Part shown: positions 31,300 to 43,900 of the stretch, in pieces
Layout of the letters: each line of letters begins with the position of its first letter
Numbering within the stretch: position 1 is the stretch's first letter
DNA from: Polytrichum commune
Lineage: Eukaryota > Streptophyta > Polytrichopsida > Polytrichales > Polytrichaceae
DNA: 64,000 bases
Assembly: GCA_950295325.1 (NCBI GenBank)
Contig: OX485809.1
Coordinates: 23,934,001-23,998,000, forward strand
Direction of reading: 5' to 3'
Translations under genes and position numbers: made by a program
The notes under the pieces: generated by a model
Seen by the model: the letters and a program-made list of their open reading frames with translations, nothing else
Databases searched by the model: none
What the model was told of the DNA's origin: nothing

Positions 31300-34200
31300 A
31301 TGGCGAGTGAGGATGAAGTGGTAATAACGACGGAGGTAAAGGAGGTAGCAGTAGTAGAAGAAGAACACTCAGACCCGGTAACGAAGTCGTTAGAGTCAGT
31401 TCCGTGTAGGAAGGAGCGGCTGCAGAAAGTGATAGATGGCCTGGAGATACAAAGAACGGCAATCGTGAATTGCACACTAGAGTGGAAAGAGTTCGAAGAA
31501 TATTTTACGGAACTCGAGACAAATTTGCAGACGCGGCTTGCGGATTTGATAGCTAAAGAAAAGGCATACGAGATCAAGTACACGGAGATGAAGGAATCTC
31601 TTAGGAAAAGAGAAGAGGCTGTGTCTTCACGAGAGCAAGCCATGCTCGCTAGAGTGCAAGAACAGAAAGACTCCGCCATCGCTTCCCTCTTTGAAGAGAA
31701 GCGCAAATGGCTGGACGAACGATCTCGCATTGAAGCCGAAGCTCCATCCAAAGCCCCTACGGATGTCACTACTACTCCCTGTAATCATCCAGAGCCGTCC
31801 GATGCAGCAGCAATTAATGGCTCTCATCAAGCTATGGAAGTAGATGTCGCAGCAGCAGCTCCCAAGATGCCTGAGCATGATGGAGTTGCTGCAAACGGGT
31901 CAGCTATTGCTAGAAAGAGCGATACCAACATCACTACTACATCCATTTCCACCCCCAAAGCAGTAGTAGGAGTACCTGAAGTACGGGTGCGCCCGCAGCT
32001 GAAGGCTCTATGTGAGAGTATGGATGGTGATGCATTAAGGAAATACATTGTAGACCATCGGAAGGATGTGGGAGCATTGAGGAATGAGCTTCCACATGCG
32101 CTGCAATGTGCTATTGACCCTGTGCGCATGGTGCTAGGGGCTTTGGAAGGCTACCACCTGCCAGAGCCGGTCAGTGTTACAACTACAATCACTACTACCA
32201 ATAATCCTCCTGCTGGTTCTACTGAGAAGGATAAGGATTCCGGGGCCTCGGCTAACCGTCGGGCCTGTATTCTTCTTTTGGAATGTCTGTCTGTGGTTCT
32301 AGCAGACCCAGTGTTGGGAGCAGATTTCCCGATTGTTCCCGCCAATGTTAAGGAGTCGGCCAAGCAGGTTGCAAACAGTTGGAAGTCCAAATTGAACATG
32401 CAAGGCGATGCCACTGGCAATTCTCTGGATGCCCAGGCTTTTCTCCAGCTCTTGGCTACCTTTGGAATTGCTACGGAGTACAATGATGACGAGCTGTGCA
32501 AACTTGTCACCGCTGTTGCCAGGCGCAGGCAAACCCCTGCGCTCTGCCGGTCCCTTGGACTATCTGCCAAGATACCAGGTTGGTGTCTACTCTTCTTTAC
32601 GTTAGTTAGCTGCCTTAAATTTAGAGGCCCATTGCAGCCTCTATCTCATCAGTCGCATGGATTCTCTTGATGAATTTGGTGCCACCCCTCTTACCTATCC
32701 CCCCCACTCCCAAAGTAGGAGCAGCAATTTTAATTGCATTCCTCCGTTGACATTGACACCCACATACATTTCCTCAACTATCATTGTCATCATCATCGCA
32801 AACATTTCTTGTGTTGGATGTTTAAAGCCTGTTGTGGGAGGCTTTCCTCTTTGCTTCACATACATATGACTTTGAGCGCACCTGAACATCATCATTGGTC
32901 ATCTCTAGATTCTAAGAACTCCATCCCAGGACTCTCCGAGTTGACAACCAACCCACAAGCTTTATGGAAGAAACTTCAGAAAGACGTCTTTTTTCCTCTT
33001 CTCTCCTCTCCGTTTTCCAAAAGATGTCAAGGTGATATGCAATTCTTTGAGTGTCCCGGGTAAGACGTAATTGTAACCTGTCTTCAGCAACACGACAATT
33101 GCGCTTGAGCTTCTTGGCGGGCTTTCTTGATATCCACTACAACCATTACATTAGTTCGGCCGATCACTAACGTTATAAGTTTATATGTCAAAGCGTAACC
33201 CATTAAGTGTGTGCATACCCTGCGTTCAGCATGGAGCAGGTTAGTGAAACCTCCTGCCTTTTGGCCTTCTGTAAAAGTAAGTTTCTGGGTGGTGGGTTGT
33301 ATTTGCCTTTGTCATATGCCGGAATCTCTATGCGACCAGATATTTTGATTATATTCCCGAAGTTGATCAGGCCTATTCCTTTAACGCATAGAGCACCATC
33401 CTATTATTGTTTGTTGAGGCTTTTCTCCCTTTGTCAGAACTACTATTTGAGAAGACGTTAATGAAGGGATAGTTTGAAGGGAGCAGCCATGCAGCTGTGA
33501 CCTTACGGACTTCTCTTTACGGTTCAAAGGGCTCCTTGGATAGAATTGATTGCCGTTGGAAGTTTTCCTGGCTATAGTCGAAGTAAAGTTACATTTGGAG
33601 GTCTGGCAGCGATGTATTTACGTTTTGCAGTACTTCACCATTGTCTGTTTTTATTACAGACATTGTGGACAGGCTGGCCAAAGAAGGGAAGCAGATTGAG
33701 GCTCTCTCATTTGCACATTCATTCGGAATAATGGATCGTGTACAACCCATTCCTTTGTTGAAGGCTTATCTCAAGGAAGCTCGTAGAACTGCACAGTCTA
33801 TTCTCAAGACTGGCAACAATTCAGCAGCTGCACAGGTAAACTACTGATTAACTTAGAGCTAAATAAATTGAGAGTGTGTATCTATGTACTTGATAACCCT
33901 TTTCTTGATTGGGAGCACTGCGGAAGTTTCTGGTCGATTCACAGATAAGATGCAATCTGGTTGTAATTTCTGATATAAGTTGTGCTACGAAATTGATAAC
34001 ATGATAATGTCTGAATCTTTTTGAGCTGGGAAACTATTGAAGTCACTGCGTAGTGGAGCATGATTTGGGAACTCCCTTGTATAATCAATTCATGAGAGCA
34101 ACAGTGTGGTCAAGACAGGAGTGATCTAGTAACGATTAACGTCCTGAGATTGTCTGCATTTGATTATTCTCATCTTGATGGGATTTATTGTGTACAACGT

Positions 34201-35276
34201 ATATAGTGAGTTTCACTGGCTGGTGCTGTGAGATGTGCGATAGAAAGAAAAACTCTTGGAAGTGATCGTGCTTCCAATCATGTCATGTTGGTAGAAGGGG
34301 GTTGTGAGAGGAGGGTTGGGCTTTTGGTTTGGAAGAAAAGAAGCTGCTTCAAGTAATTTAGACCAAAGAGAGACATTAGGATACTTGGACCATGGAACAG
34401 AGTTCGAAACTCCTGCTGTGGAGTACATCTATCCCACTCGGACCTTTAACGGTGTTTGATGCATTCTTTTATGGAAATTCTATAGTTCTTGATTCATTCT
34501 GAGTGACCTGTAATCACTTCATTTCTGGGCTTGATATTGACTCTTTCTGGGGCGCTGTTTACAGGAGTATTTGTGGGCTCCAATCCTTGACTGGGTACGA
34601 GTGACTATTCTACTCATTTTCTGGGAGGCCACTTCAAGTTATCTTAGCAAATACACATTTCTCCTTTTTTCAGATTTACGAACTGATTCAGAAAAGACTC
34701 ACGTTGCCGAAATTTGTCTGCTTTTTGCAGAATGATGCAACCATGAAGGAGCTGGCCGCACTCAAGGCCGTGCTCAAGTGCATTGAGGAGTACCAGTTAG
34801 AAAGCCAATATCCATCGATGCCTCTACAAAAGCGTGTAGTGCAGCTTGAGAAGGCCAAATCAGATAGGAAGAGGGCTGCAGTGGCTGTGAAGGCTCAAAC
34901 CAAAAGACCTCGGGCTAGCAATGGTACTGGAGGGGGTTACGGGGGTAATGCAGGTTCTAATAACGACAGCCGAAGTTATTACCGTGGCCCCTCAGACAGG
35001 GGTCAATATGGGGGTGTAGGTGTAGCAGCCTACAGTCTCCAATCACAAAATACCTATGATCGTCGTGGCCAAGGGGGTTACTCTACAACCTATGCAGGTG
35101 GGAACCGTAGCCCAGTTTCTCTCTCCAGCTCTTACTTGTACTCAGCTGATGGTTTAGGTTCACCTGTGTATGGGTCTTCAGGTTACACTAATCCTTCCAA
35201 CACATACAGTAGTTATCAGTTTGGTAGTGGCCTGCCTCCCCCTCCCCCGGCATATCAGGCTTCATTTCTTCACTGA
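31300..35276 (+). CDS. FRIGIDA-like protein
   Basis: Three exons: 31300-32578, 33660-33835 and 34731-35276, all with GT-AG borders and matching phases, giving 666 residues. The N-terminus (about 25-150) is charged and likely coiled coil (KERLQKVIDGLEIQR, LRKREEAVSSREQAM). A low-complexity linker precedes the FRIGIDA domain (about 230-530): RPQLKALCESMDGDALRKYI, ACILLLECLSVVL, LLATFGIATEYNDDELCKLV, LCRSLGLSAKIPDIVDRLAK, and IPLLKAYLKEARR, which crosses exons 2-3. The tail (about 560-666) is Gly/Tyr/Ser-rich and ends in PPPPPAYQASFLH, as in several FRL proteins. Arabidopsis FRIGIDA acts in a nuclear complex that activates the flowering repressor FLC; the role of FRL proteins outside flowering plants is unknown. 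Introns are 1081 and 895 bp. No damage is seen. Confidence 0.92.
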
Positions 35277-36325
35277 GAAACTCTGGTGAATGGCATCGTA
35301 TCTTTATTCTGTTGCCATAACGGATCTTGCTACCTTTCCCAGGTTTGGTGTTGAGCTGGTTTTTCTCAAGCTTAATCCCTGTATCTCTGTACATTGAGAT
35401 GTTCTTGAGCTAGAACCTCTCTGTCACCTTAAACAAGGGCTTAGACGATCTTTGCAAGAACATTTGAGAAGGGTAAGATGCTGTTAGTGCAGATGATCGC
35501 AAGCTAAGTAGAATGTAGCATGCACAGTAGGTTGACCAGACAGAAATTAGGTTCTCAAAGACTTTGGCTATACACACTCACAAGTCATCACAAGACTGAT
35601 GTTACATTCAAAAGCCCTTTGGGCTTTGAGCCAATTTTGAAGTAAATTCGGTGCATTACTTTCAAAACCTCCTTGATACGCTCTTACCGTAGGAGCAAGT
35701 AGTTGTAAGCTTTTGTGGCATTGAAAAGAAAATGCTCCCTGCCGCAGTGCTGGGCAAGGCGTCAGTTATTTGAATTTTTTGGAAGTTGCAGTTCTCCACA
35801 ATTGTTTTCTCCACCTTGTGGGAGTAGTAGTCTTGTGCCCAACTGCTTTGAGGAAGTTGTGTTTTCTGTTAGTATCTGCCTGAATAGCCGTTACATGATT
35901 GAATCCAGCTGTTTTGGAGGTTGAGCGGTTACAACTACTACAATGCACGTGGGTCACATGATTCTTAAGGTAGTAAACACCGTTACCCCCAAACCCTGCA
36001 ACCCTCGGCTGTTTGGAACCGCAGGTTTTTATGGGTCAACTGCTCTGGAGCCTTTGCCGGGTTGGTTCTTCCATCTGGATGTTAATGCTGTATATGCAGA
36101 GTAATAATGCAACTGAGTGCTTCCTCATTGAGGGTTTGGGTACCAATCCCTGGGAAGATGATCTTTAGAATTAGCTCTGAGTTCCTGCAATGCCTTGTGT
36201 AATTCTGTCAATGTTAAGGATGGAAAAACCTTGTGGAATGCGCTAACCATAGTAGATGGCTATAGAGGGGAAGGCTCGAGCAAGGATCACTTATCTCATT
36301 GTCAGCCATGAAGGTTGAAGATGGC
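35277..36325. other. 3' UTR and intergenic DNA after the FRIGIDA-like gene
   Basis: No further coding region seen. The 3' end of the transcript could not be fixed because no clear AATAAA lies close to the stop. Confidence 0.5.
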
Positions 36326-36329
36326 TTTT

Positions 36330-36700
36330 TAAGGGTAAGCAGGTCCTTAATGGACACTCTCAGCTCTGCACTCACATCTTGGAAGACATGGAACATGAAA
36401 TCAATGGAAGATGATTAGCAAATCCAAATCATGCCTGTAGCCATTTTCCTCGTCATTTTTGGAGCTCACATGAATATTTTATTCGTTGTCAACATGAAGA
36501 CTCTCTTATTAAATGATTATGGAGGTCCCTCCAGTTATGTCGTCTACTGAGCCTAGAATGATTAATGGATTTTGAGTACGTAATCCAGTCTCTTTTAAAT
36601 ACATGTCTATTTGGTGTCCATGTTTAGATCCACCCCTAAAATCACACGCCACTCAAAATGGAGGTGTCCATTTGAGGTGAGTAACCAAATTAGGTCTCTG
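36330..36700 (+). mobile_element. MITE family M, copy 1
   Basis: Starts near AAGGGTAAGCAGGTCCTTAATGG-like sequence and contains the family words GTAGCCATTTTCCTCGTCA, GAGCTCA, TTGTCAA and CACGCCACTCAAA. The right end (GAGTAACCAAATTAGGTC) is degenerate. Confidence 0.6.
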
Positions 36701-36949
36701 TAGTTCTAGACTGCCCCTGAAGAAGCACAAGATTCACAGCTGTCAATTGAGAGGTTCAATCTAGTGTTGATCTTATAGTGCATGTTCAATTGACATCCTT
36801 CACTTGATTATCACTCTCTCTCATCAACTGTCTGTTTATGGCAAACCCAGACAATGTTCTCCATACTATCTCATGACTGCTTACAGGCCACTCAGCCCAC
36901 TCCTGAATCTAAATTGGTTGCTTTTGCCGATTAGTCCACTTCTCCTATT

Positions 36950-37190
36950 CAGATATGAAACACACGATTAGTATGAGATGGTTACCAAGTCCAAATCAAG
37001 GCTGTAGCCATTTTTCTCACAATTTTCAGAGCTCATGTCATGTATATCTTACTCATTGTCAAAGTGAAGATTCTTGTGCTCATAAAATAAGTGATCATAT
37101 AGGTCCTCCCAATCATGTTGACAATTGAACCTATGATGGTTAGCATATTTTGAGCACGTAGTCCAATCTCTTTTGAATACATTACCATAG
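36950..37190 (+). mobile_element. MITE family M, copy 2 (internal part)
   Basis: Has GATATGAAACACACGATTAG, GTAGCCATTTTTCTCAC, CTCATTGTCAAAGTGAAGAT and CCAATCTCTTTTGAATACAT in family order. The terminal repeats are missing. Confidence 0.6.
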
Positions 37191-37927
37191 CTCTCTGGCA
37201 GCTTGGGCACCTTTTTGCTTAATGATTAAATAAAGTGTGAAAGTAAGTTAGGCAGCCCAAAAAATAATATTTTAAAATTGGGCAAGTTCAACAAGTAATT
37301 TAAAATAAGTTAGACATTCACCCAAGTCATTCCTATAATTTATGGATGGTTTTCCTAATTTCATCTATGGCGGCTATGATTAACCTAAACACTTCCCTTA
37401 ACCAACATTCCTTACCCTGAAGTTTGTCTTTTACTTGTATGCCAGGGTTTTGCTTTGTGTGAGAGTTATATGGAGTGGTCTTTGTGAGAGACTATGTCAC
37501 TTGCATTATTTTGATTTTAGGCACTCTTTGAATGTTATTGATTTTTTTTACACAACAAAATTAATTTCCCATAATTTTAGGCACCTTCAAAATTAATTAT
37601 TTTTTGACCAAGCTGCTAGAGAGGTACAATATGTTGTTTTGGTGTATGTTCTTAGATCCTCACCAAGTACTTACCACTCATATATAGAAGTCCAATTTTA
37701 TTTATTTTTTAGTTGGAATTGACCACATCTACTTTAACCATGTTCCCAAATTTTCAATGTCATTGACATCACCCTAGAACATGATCATCACCTACATTAA
37801 TTTGATGGAATTTGAACATAACATTCTCAAGGCTCAATTTTAGGTTCGCCAAGGAGATTTGAGAAGAGAACTCTTTGAATATAATTTCTTAAACAAAATT
37901 TAGGAACATTTATGCCAAGGACTATTA

Positions 37928-38175
37928 CTCCCTCCATCCCAAAATGATTGTCCGGTTTATCTGCCCAACTAGAAAATAGAGGCTCAAAGTCAAATAATTA
38001 TGTGCCAAACTTTCTATATTGAGAAGTCTTTCAACACTGCAACTTCCAAGGGCATTTCGGAGCAGTTGTTGTTTTTTATTTTAAGAATCATACTTACAAC
38101 TACTCGGTCAACGGTCAACGGGCCTTAATCTCGCCAAAGTTAGGAACACGGAGAATCATTTTGGGACGGAGGGAG
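37928..38175. mobile_element. Stowaway-type MITE (Tc1/mariner), 248 bp
   Basis: Begins CTCCCTCCATCCCAAAATGA and ends TCATTTTGGGACGGAGGGAG, the classical Stowaway terminal repeat. It is flanked by TA on both sides (37926-37927 and 38176-38177), the expected target duplication. Confidence 0.92.
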
Positions 38176-38184
38176 TAACTATTA

Positions 38185-38474
38185 GGGTGGGTTTACATTA
38201 GGGTCCAGGTCCACAAAGCTTGGGGTCCAAAACACCCTTTCATGGACCTTATTTTCATACTCAAGATTGGACCCAACCTTAAAAATTGGTTTCTCAAACT
38301 AGGAGGAATATTTTTACGAACTTCAAGATTCGACGACGATGATGATGCCTCATTTTTGTCATGCCTTGGACCCAAACCGTAGTGTAAACTCCTTGGGTCC
38401 AGATTCTAACTTAACCAATAGGATCACCAGATTTTCAAGTTTCTTTGGTCTTGGACCTTAGTGTAAACCCACCC
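38185..38474. mobile_element. Tourist-like MITE (PIF/Harbinger), 290 bp
   Basis: Terminal inverted repeat of 23 bp with two mismatches, starting GGGTGGGTTTACA(T/C)TA. It is flanked by TTA on both sides (38182-38184, 38475-38477), the target duplication typical of Harbinger elements. Confidence 0.85.
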
Positions 38475-39127
38475 TTACTCTCCTCCATGTATCTTCACGA
38501 CCGAAATGTTCATCTTAATTAGTATGCACTTCGGAACACATTTGAAACCCATGTGCATGCAGACTTCCATTAGTAAGGTAGGTGAATCATGAGAACCGAA
38601 CTGTAGGAAAGACTACACAGATCGCATAAGTGTGAAAGCGTTGCATATTGGCTTCAAAAGCCTCATTTTGGAATGGACTTCAGAGCTGATTCTTTGCGTA
38701 TCTGTGAGAAAGGATGAAGGACATGTTTGCAAAGGAAAGCGTTGCTATTTTGACAGGATTTCCAAACATTTTTCAATTGCAAACTGATACAATTGAGTAG
38801 GATTGGCTGGACATTTGTGTCAGTTGCAACATGTGTGAAAAGAAAAGCGTTGCAATTTTGTTTGGAATTAAAATTGGGAGGTGTAAGTAGAAGTGACTCT
38901 CTAAAGTGGATCAAGTGAATTCTGCTTCTGGATTGCAGATACAAGTCTCAGGAGGTTCCAACACCGTGGGTGACTGGAGCAGTGGAGCCAGGGGATTCCT
39001 CAAATTGGAAATTCTGCAGCAAGGCCGCCTCCACTCCGGCAGCGGCCAAAATCCTTGCTCGAGTCCACCTAAACTCTCACTAATCCCCTGAACGTCACTT
39101 TCCACTTCCGGGCGGATCACATTCTGT

Positions 39128-39532
39128 GTGGAGAGGAGAATGGGCAGCTTATATCCTCAGGGCACTGAGGAGATCCTCCAGTTAAAGGCCAAGATAGATT
39201 TCACCCAAGAAGCATTCTTCCATCCCTACCTGTTCTTCCCGGACGCGGTTCGGTCAACTGCCAGTGAAATCTGCCTCGAGTACTTGGGGGAGCTTCATAA
39301 CATTCCTCACCCAGGCATGTCATCCCAAGTGCCTCCCAACCTCCTGTGGCAAGTAGGAGTGGAGCAAAAGCTTCGGGACATGAGGCGAGACTTCCTGTCA
39401 GCCATCGTTGTCACTCTTGTGAGGCCTTTGGCAAGACATGCAAAAGAAGCGCAAACATTCCTGCTCACCAGTGCAGAGCTCATATACCACACTCCAGATC
39501 AACTTGGGACAACTCTAGAACGGAGTACTTAA
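39128..39532 (+). CDS. Unrecognised open frame of 134 codons
   Basis: Frame starting at 39128 (MERRMGSLYPQGTEEI) with no domain I know and no signal peptide. Its last third (about 39375-39500, RDMRRDFLSAIVVTL ... FLLTSAELIYHT) recurs in decayed form at 39670-39795 (RDMGRDSPSIVV ... FLLTSAEIVYHT), so this is a local tandem duplication. A third trace (ATCAACTTGGGAAAATTCTA) lies at about 40158. It could be a relic of an unknown element or of a host gene; a working gene is doubtful. Confidence 0.25.
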   Translation: MERRMGSLYPQGTEEILQLKAKIDFTQEAFFHPYLFFPDAVRSTASEICLEYLGELHNIPHPGMSSQVPPNLLWQVGVEQKLRDMRRDFLSAIVVTLVRPLARHAKEAQTFLLTSAELIYHTPDQLGTTLERST

Positions 39533-40916
39533 GAAAACTCGAGAACTTGTAGAGTGATCGATCCTGCCACAATTTTGTTTGGGAAATCCTATCAGTCAAG
39601 GTGTACACATCATGTAACAAGCACTATGCAAACTCGCTGTGCGAGTCTGTAGATTTCTGAGATCCACACCAGTTCGGGACATGGGGAGAGACTCCCCCTC
39701 CATTGTTGTCAACCTTTGTGGGGCAAGTGACGCAAGATCAGTGCATCTATTCCTGCTCACCAGTGCAGAGATCGTATACCACACACTCATGGGATTTAAG
39801 GTGTTTAATGTCCACATTTGAGACATTCATTGCACTGCAGGAGTGGGCGAAGTGTTTGGATGATAATGTCATCTTTATGACAATTTGTAGACATTACATT
39901 CAAGAATGGTGGATGCACGACATTTCTCAAAGGGGCAACTCTGACATACACCAAGGTAATCGGCGTGTCAGCTCTAACATCTGTCAGCCGGATTTGTAGT
40001 TTGCACACCGTATTGTCAGGTTGGTAATTACTCTGCTGCAACTATCACACATTATATTTGCCTATGTCGCGCCACCACATGTAACTTCGGAGAATTTACA
40101 ACTTGTAGTGAGGCGCCACCTGCTGTCCGGTGCTGCCCAGTCATTCGTGTACTGCAGATCAACTTGGGAAAATTCTAGAACGAGGTGAGATATACACGCC
40201 TGCCAATTCTTTCCCCAGCAATAGCAAGCCGTGATCAAGGTGTCCAAGCAATGTGGACAATAGTTTTGAATAATTAGTGATGGCCAGCCTCTCAAGGAGA
40301 TTGTAGTACCTCCTATTGAAGTACTCAGCACAAACTCCTACCATTTGACACTTCGCATTTCTTGTTGGCATGGAAGTGTCATCCACAGGGCAGGTTAGAT
40401 AATCTACAATTTCTTAGCCTACAGGTGCAACACACAACAGTAGCTTACTGTGGCTGTATGCAACACACGTAGTTGACTTGATTGGAAACTTGGAATTCTT
40501 ATATTCTCCAATCTAAAGTGGAACGGTGTCAGCAGTAAACCTGCACTTAATCCACTCTGCACAACATTCTCGACATTGATTGTAACAAGAGTATACTGTT
40601 GGCATCAAGAACATTTAAAAAAAATGAAATACTGGTAAGCAATTGCACCAGAAACTGTCTCATCTCTTCAAAATTGTTGAGATGCAGAGGTCCCTACAGG
40701 TAACCTCGGCATGACTCTGGCTCACCAAGTATATTAGTACAGAAGAAGCTCTCCGCAACCTTCACGCTTGATCGTGAAGGTACCAGATCCCTAGAAAACG
40801 TGATTTCAAGAATCTCATGGTGATGGCCTTACTTCTTGCTAGAAGTCCATGTGGAAAAAACTGTTCACTCTACTACACAATCCTCATGCCATTGTGCTCC
40901 ATATTTTTACAGTGCA

Positions 40917-43900
40917 TTAGAGCTTGGGTCTTATAAGGAGTACATGCACCTCTCCAGGCCTCTTGTCTTGTGACTCACCATTGGCAGCTGGCAGTGACCT
41001 TTGTTTCACATCTTTGGAAAGCGATGCAGGTAGCCAGTAAACCGGTGTAGGAAGAAAATTAGGTGAAGGCCCCTTTGACTTGATCCAAGGAGGTAAAGCT
41101 TTCACAAGTGCTTCCACATCAGCAGCTGTATGTGCTGCTGTGAATGTTATTCGGAGCCTGCATCAATACAAACACAATCAATATGACTCAACAACTAATG
41201 GGTGTATATGAAGTCAAACATTACTTTGCAAAGTAATACACAACTTCCTATTTAATATTATAATGGTCTGTACAGGCTTGCATTTAAGTAAAGTTGTTGA
41301 GACCTTGATTGCTCCTTCTCCTCTTCGAAGAATGATTTGGATTTTAAACTGCAAAATAAAAGGCTGATAATACGTAAGCCTCGTCGAGAGATTCTCTATA
41401 ATCATGACATTGAGAAGCAGGGGGATTTTGCATTCATGAACTGAGTATCGTAATATACTACTGAGATTTAATTCTTCACTCCTGACCACCTTCACTGACT
41501 CAAAATTTTAGATCATGTTGAGTGAGGTTAATTCCGAGCCGATACAAGATATGTGAGATATAGAAAATCTGTGTCATAATTCCATTTTGACAATACAATG
41601 TACATGACCCATTTGATGGCTACAAGACAATTACAACGTTGTTCTGACACTAGATAGTTAAGTTCCAACATACTACTCTTTGATGAATCTTGACAAAAGT
41701 TCAAGTGAGAGACTCCAGGAGGTTAATTCGTTGTATGGACTCTCAGTATTTTGAACTCAGTTCACACGAATTTCAATCACTTCCACTTGAAAAAGAAAGG
41801 ACACAATCAACTTAAGATTGTTATGCCACAGTGAGTACCAAAGACTTACCGTGAGGAATCAAGAGGGACAGTTGGAGGCCTGATTGCAGGTACATGAAAT
41901 CCAGCCGTCAATAGCTGCCTGCAAGACAAACTGACAGGTATGATTCTCTTCCCTGTTTTGGCAGCCACTGTTTTGTGTCGATTTAACAACTGCCCCTCCA
42001 ATCTAGACAAGATATAGATGAAAAACTGAAGGAAAACTGGACATGGGAGAAGTTTTATGGACTACAAGAAATTTGGCAACAATATGATTTCACACCACAG
42101 ATGCATCCACGTAGAAGAGACAAAATGATAGTGTGACACAGATTTTCTATATCTCACACAGTCCACAACTTCTTTCCTGCAGCCTACGAATGCTTCCCGG
42201 CATTGTGGAACCCCCCATCCGTGCCCTCACAAGCTCTCAGGGTATTTCCATGAGAGGGGCGAGAATTTGTGCAATGTGCACTTTCATTTAACCATTCACA
42301 TCGCCATTTCATTTAACCTCTAGACTATCCTCCAAACGAGACTTCACATTTCATGGTAAAGACGAAGTACCTCACTGAATTTTGGAATTTCATATTAGCA
42401 ACAATACCTGCTGCCATTTAGAGTGACTTCAGGATTCCCAAAAACAATGGGGGCAATAGGGCTCGTGAAATGCAAGCCTGTTGCCTCTGAGAACTGTTGT
42501 ACTCGCTCCCACACATTATGTTGTCGCCACTTTTCCTTCTTTGCAACCATCAATGCAGCTGCAATCCATTTCAAATGATTTGTACTAATCAAATAAATCA
42601 CTGTTGTAAATAAGAAATACAAGACGAACCTGTGTAGGAATATAAACCCTCATCTCAATCAATATAATGATGCTATAAAACACATGCAAACGTCCTGAAA
42701 TGTTGCATCAGTGCTAACAGAAGCAATCTCATGAACAAGTCAAATTACTGACTACATTTAATACTTTCTTTCAATCAGTAAGAGAAACTCAGACACTAAC
42801 AAACAATAAAATACTTTCAACATGATACCATGAGCTGCAGCAACGACAGGTATGGGAAGAGCTGTGGAGAAGATGAAGGAGCGGCCTCTAGATTGGATCC
42901 ACTGCTTCCACTTTCGGCTGCACCATCACACCGGCCACCATAGGAATGCCATCATCAGGTATCATAGGGGCCATATGGGCTGACCTGCTCATGTCTTTAA
43001 CGACTTCATTCCAAGCTGCGGGATGGGTTTCATTTCCATTTCCTCAGCAGAACAAGAATCAGACAAATCTCCTATCGGTGTTTTTTTAGCAACTACTGGA
43101 AACTAATCAGTTAAATGGGTGCTCATGATATACCTGCAAGCAATGAAGCCCCCATGACAACCAATTGCCTTGCTTAAAGTTCCAACATGAATGTCAATTT
43201 CATTCTGCACCCCAAAAGCCTCTGCCACACCTCCACCATTCTCTCCACAGACCAACGTTCCATGAGCCTGCATCAGATTAACTAACTTAGGTTCCATATC
43301 ATACTTGGTACACAAGAATTCAGTGCAACCTCCTACAGTCCAGAGTCAGCAAACGGAAAACTTCAACTGTCAAGTAGCTCCAACATTGTGCCTGAACAAG
43401 TCTTTCAGAGTATAAAACCAAGATACAGGAATATCAAATACCTCATCAATCACTAACAGGAACTCATGTTGTTTTCGCAGAGCAACCAACTCTGCTAGGA
43501 GTGCGAAATCTCCATCCATGCTGAATAGACTGCACAATCTCACATGAACATTTAAAATGAGTTAGTGCATTTTGAGTCGTAATTTGCAATGATGCATATA
43601 AAGCAGCAAATCATAATGGCTTAAGCTTGACAATCACAAATCCTTAGAAAAATCCTTGCATTTGTTACAATGATTGAACTAACCTGTCTGTGATGACAAC
43701 CTTCCGCTCCTGTTTGCAAGTGGACCTGGCTTATTTGAACAACAAGTGGTACTATATTAGTCAATGCTCCTTCATGAGTGAAAACAACCAGCAATGAGGT
43801 ACCTCCACGTCCTGGATTCCAATAAGCACAAGTAAAAGCCCCATCGCCTTTGAGACTTGACACTTACAGCAGGAAGTGCAGATGTGCCATGTCATTATGT

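Noticed and set aside
31066-32570. Several minus-strand frames across the FRIGIDA-like first exon
   Set aside because: Shadows of a well-supported coding exon with conserved domain sequence on the plus strand.
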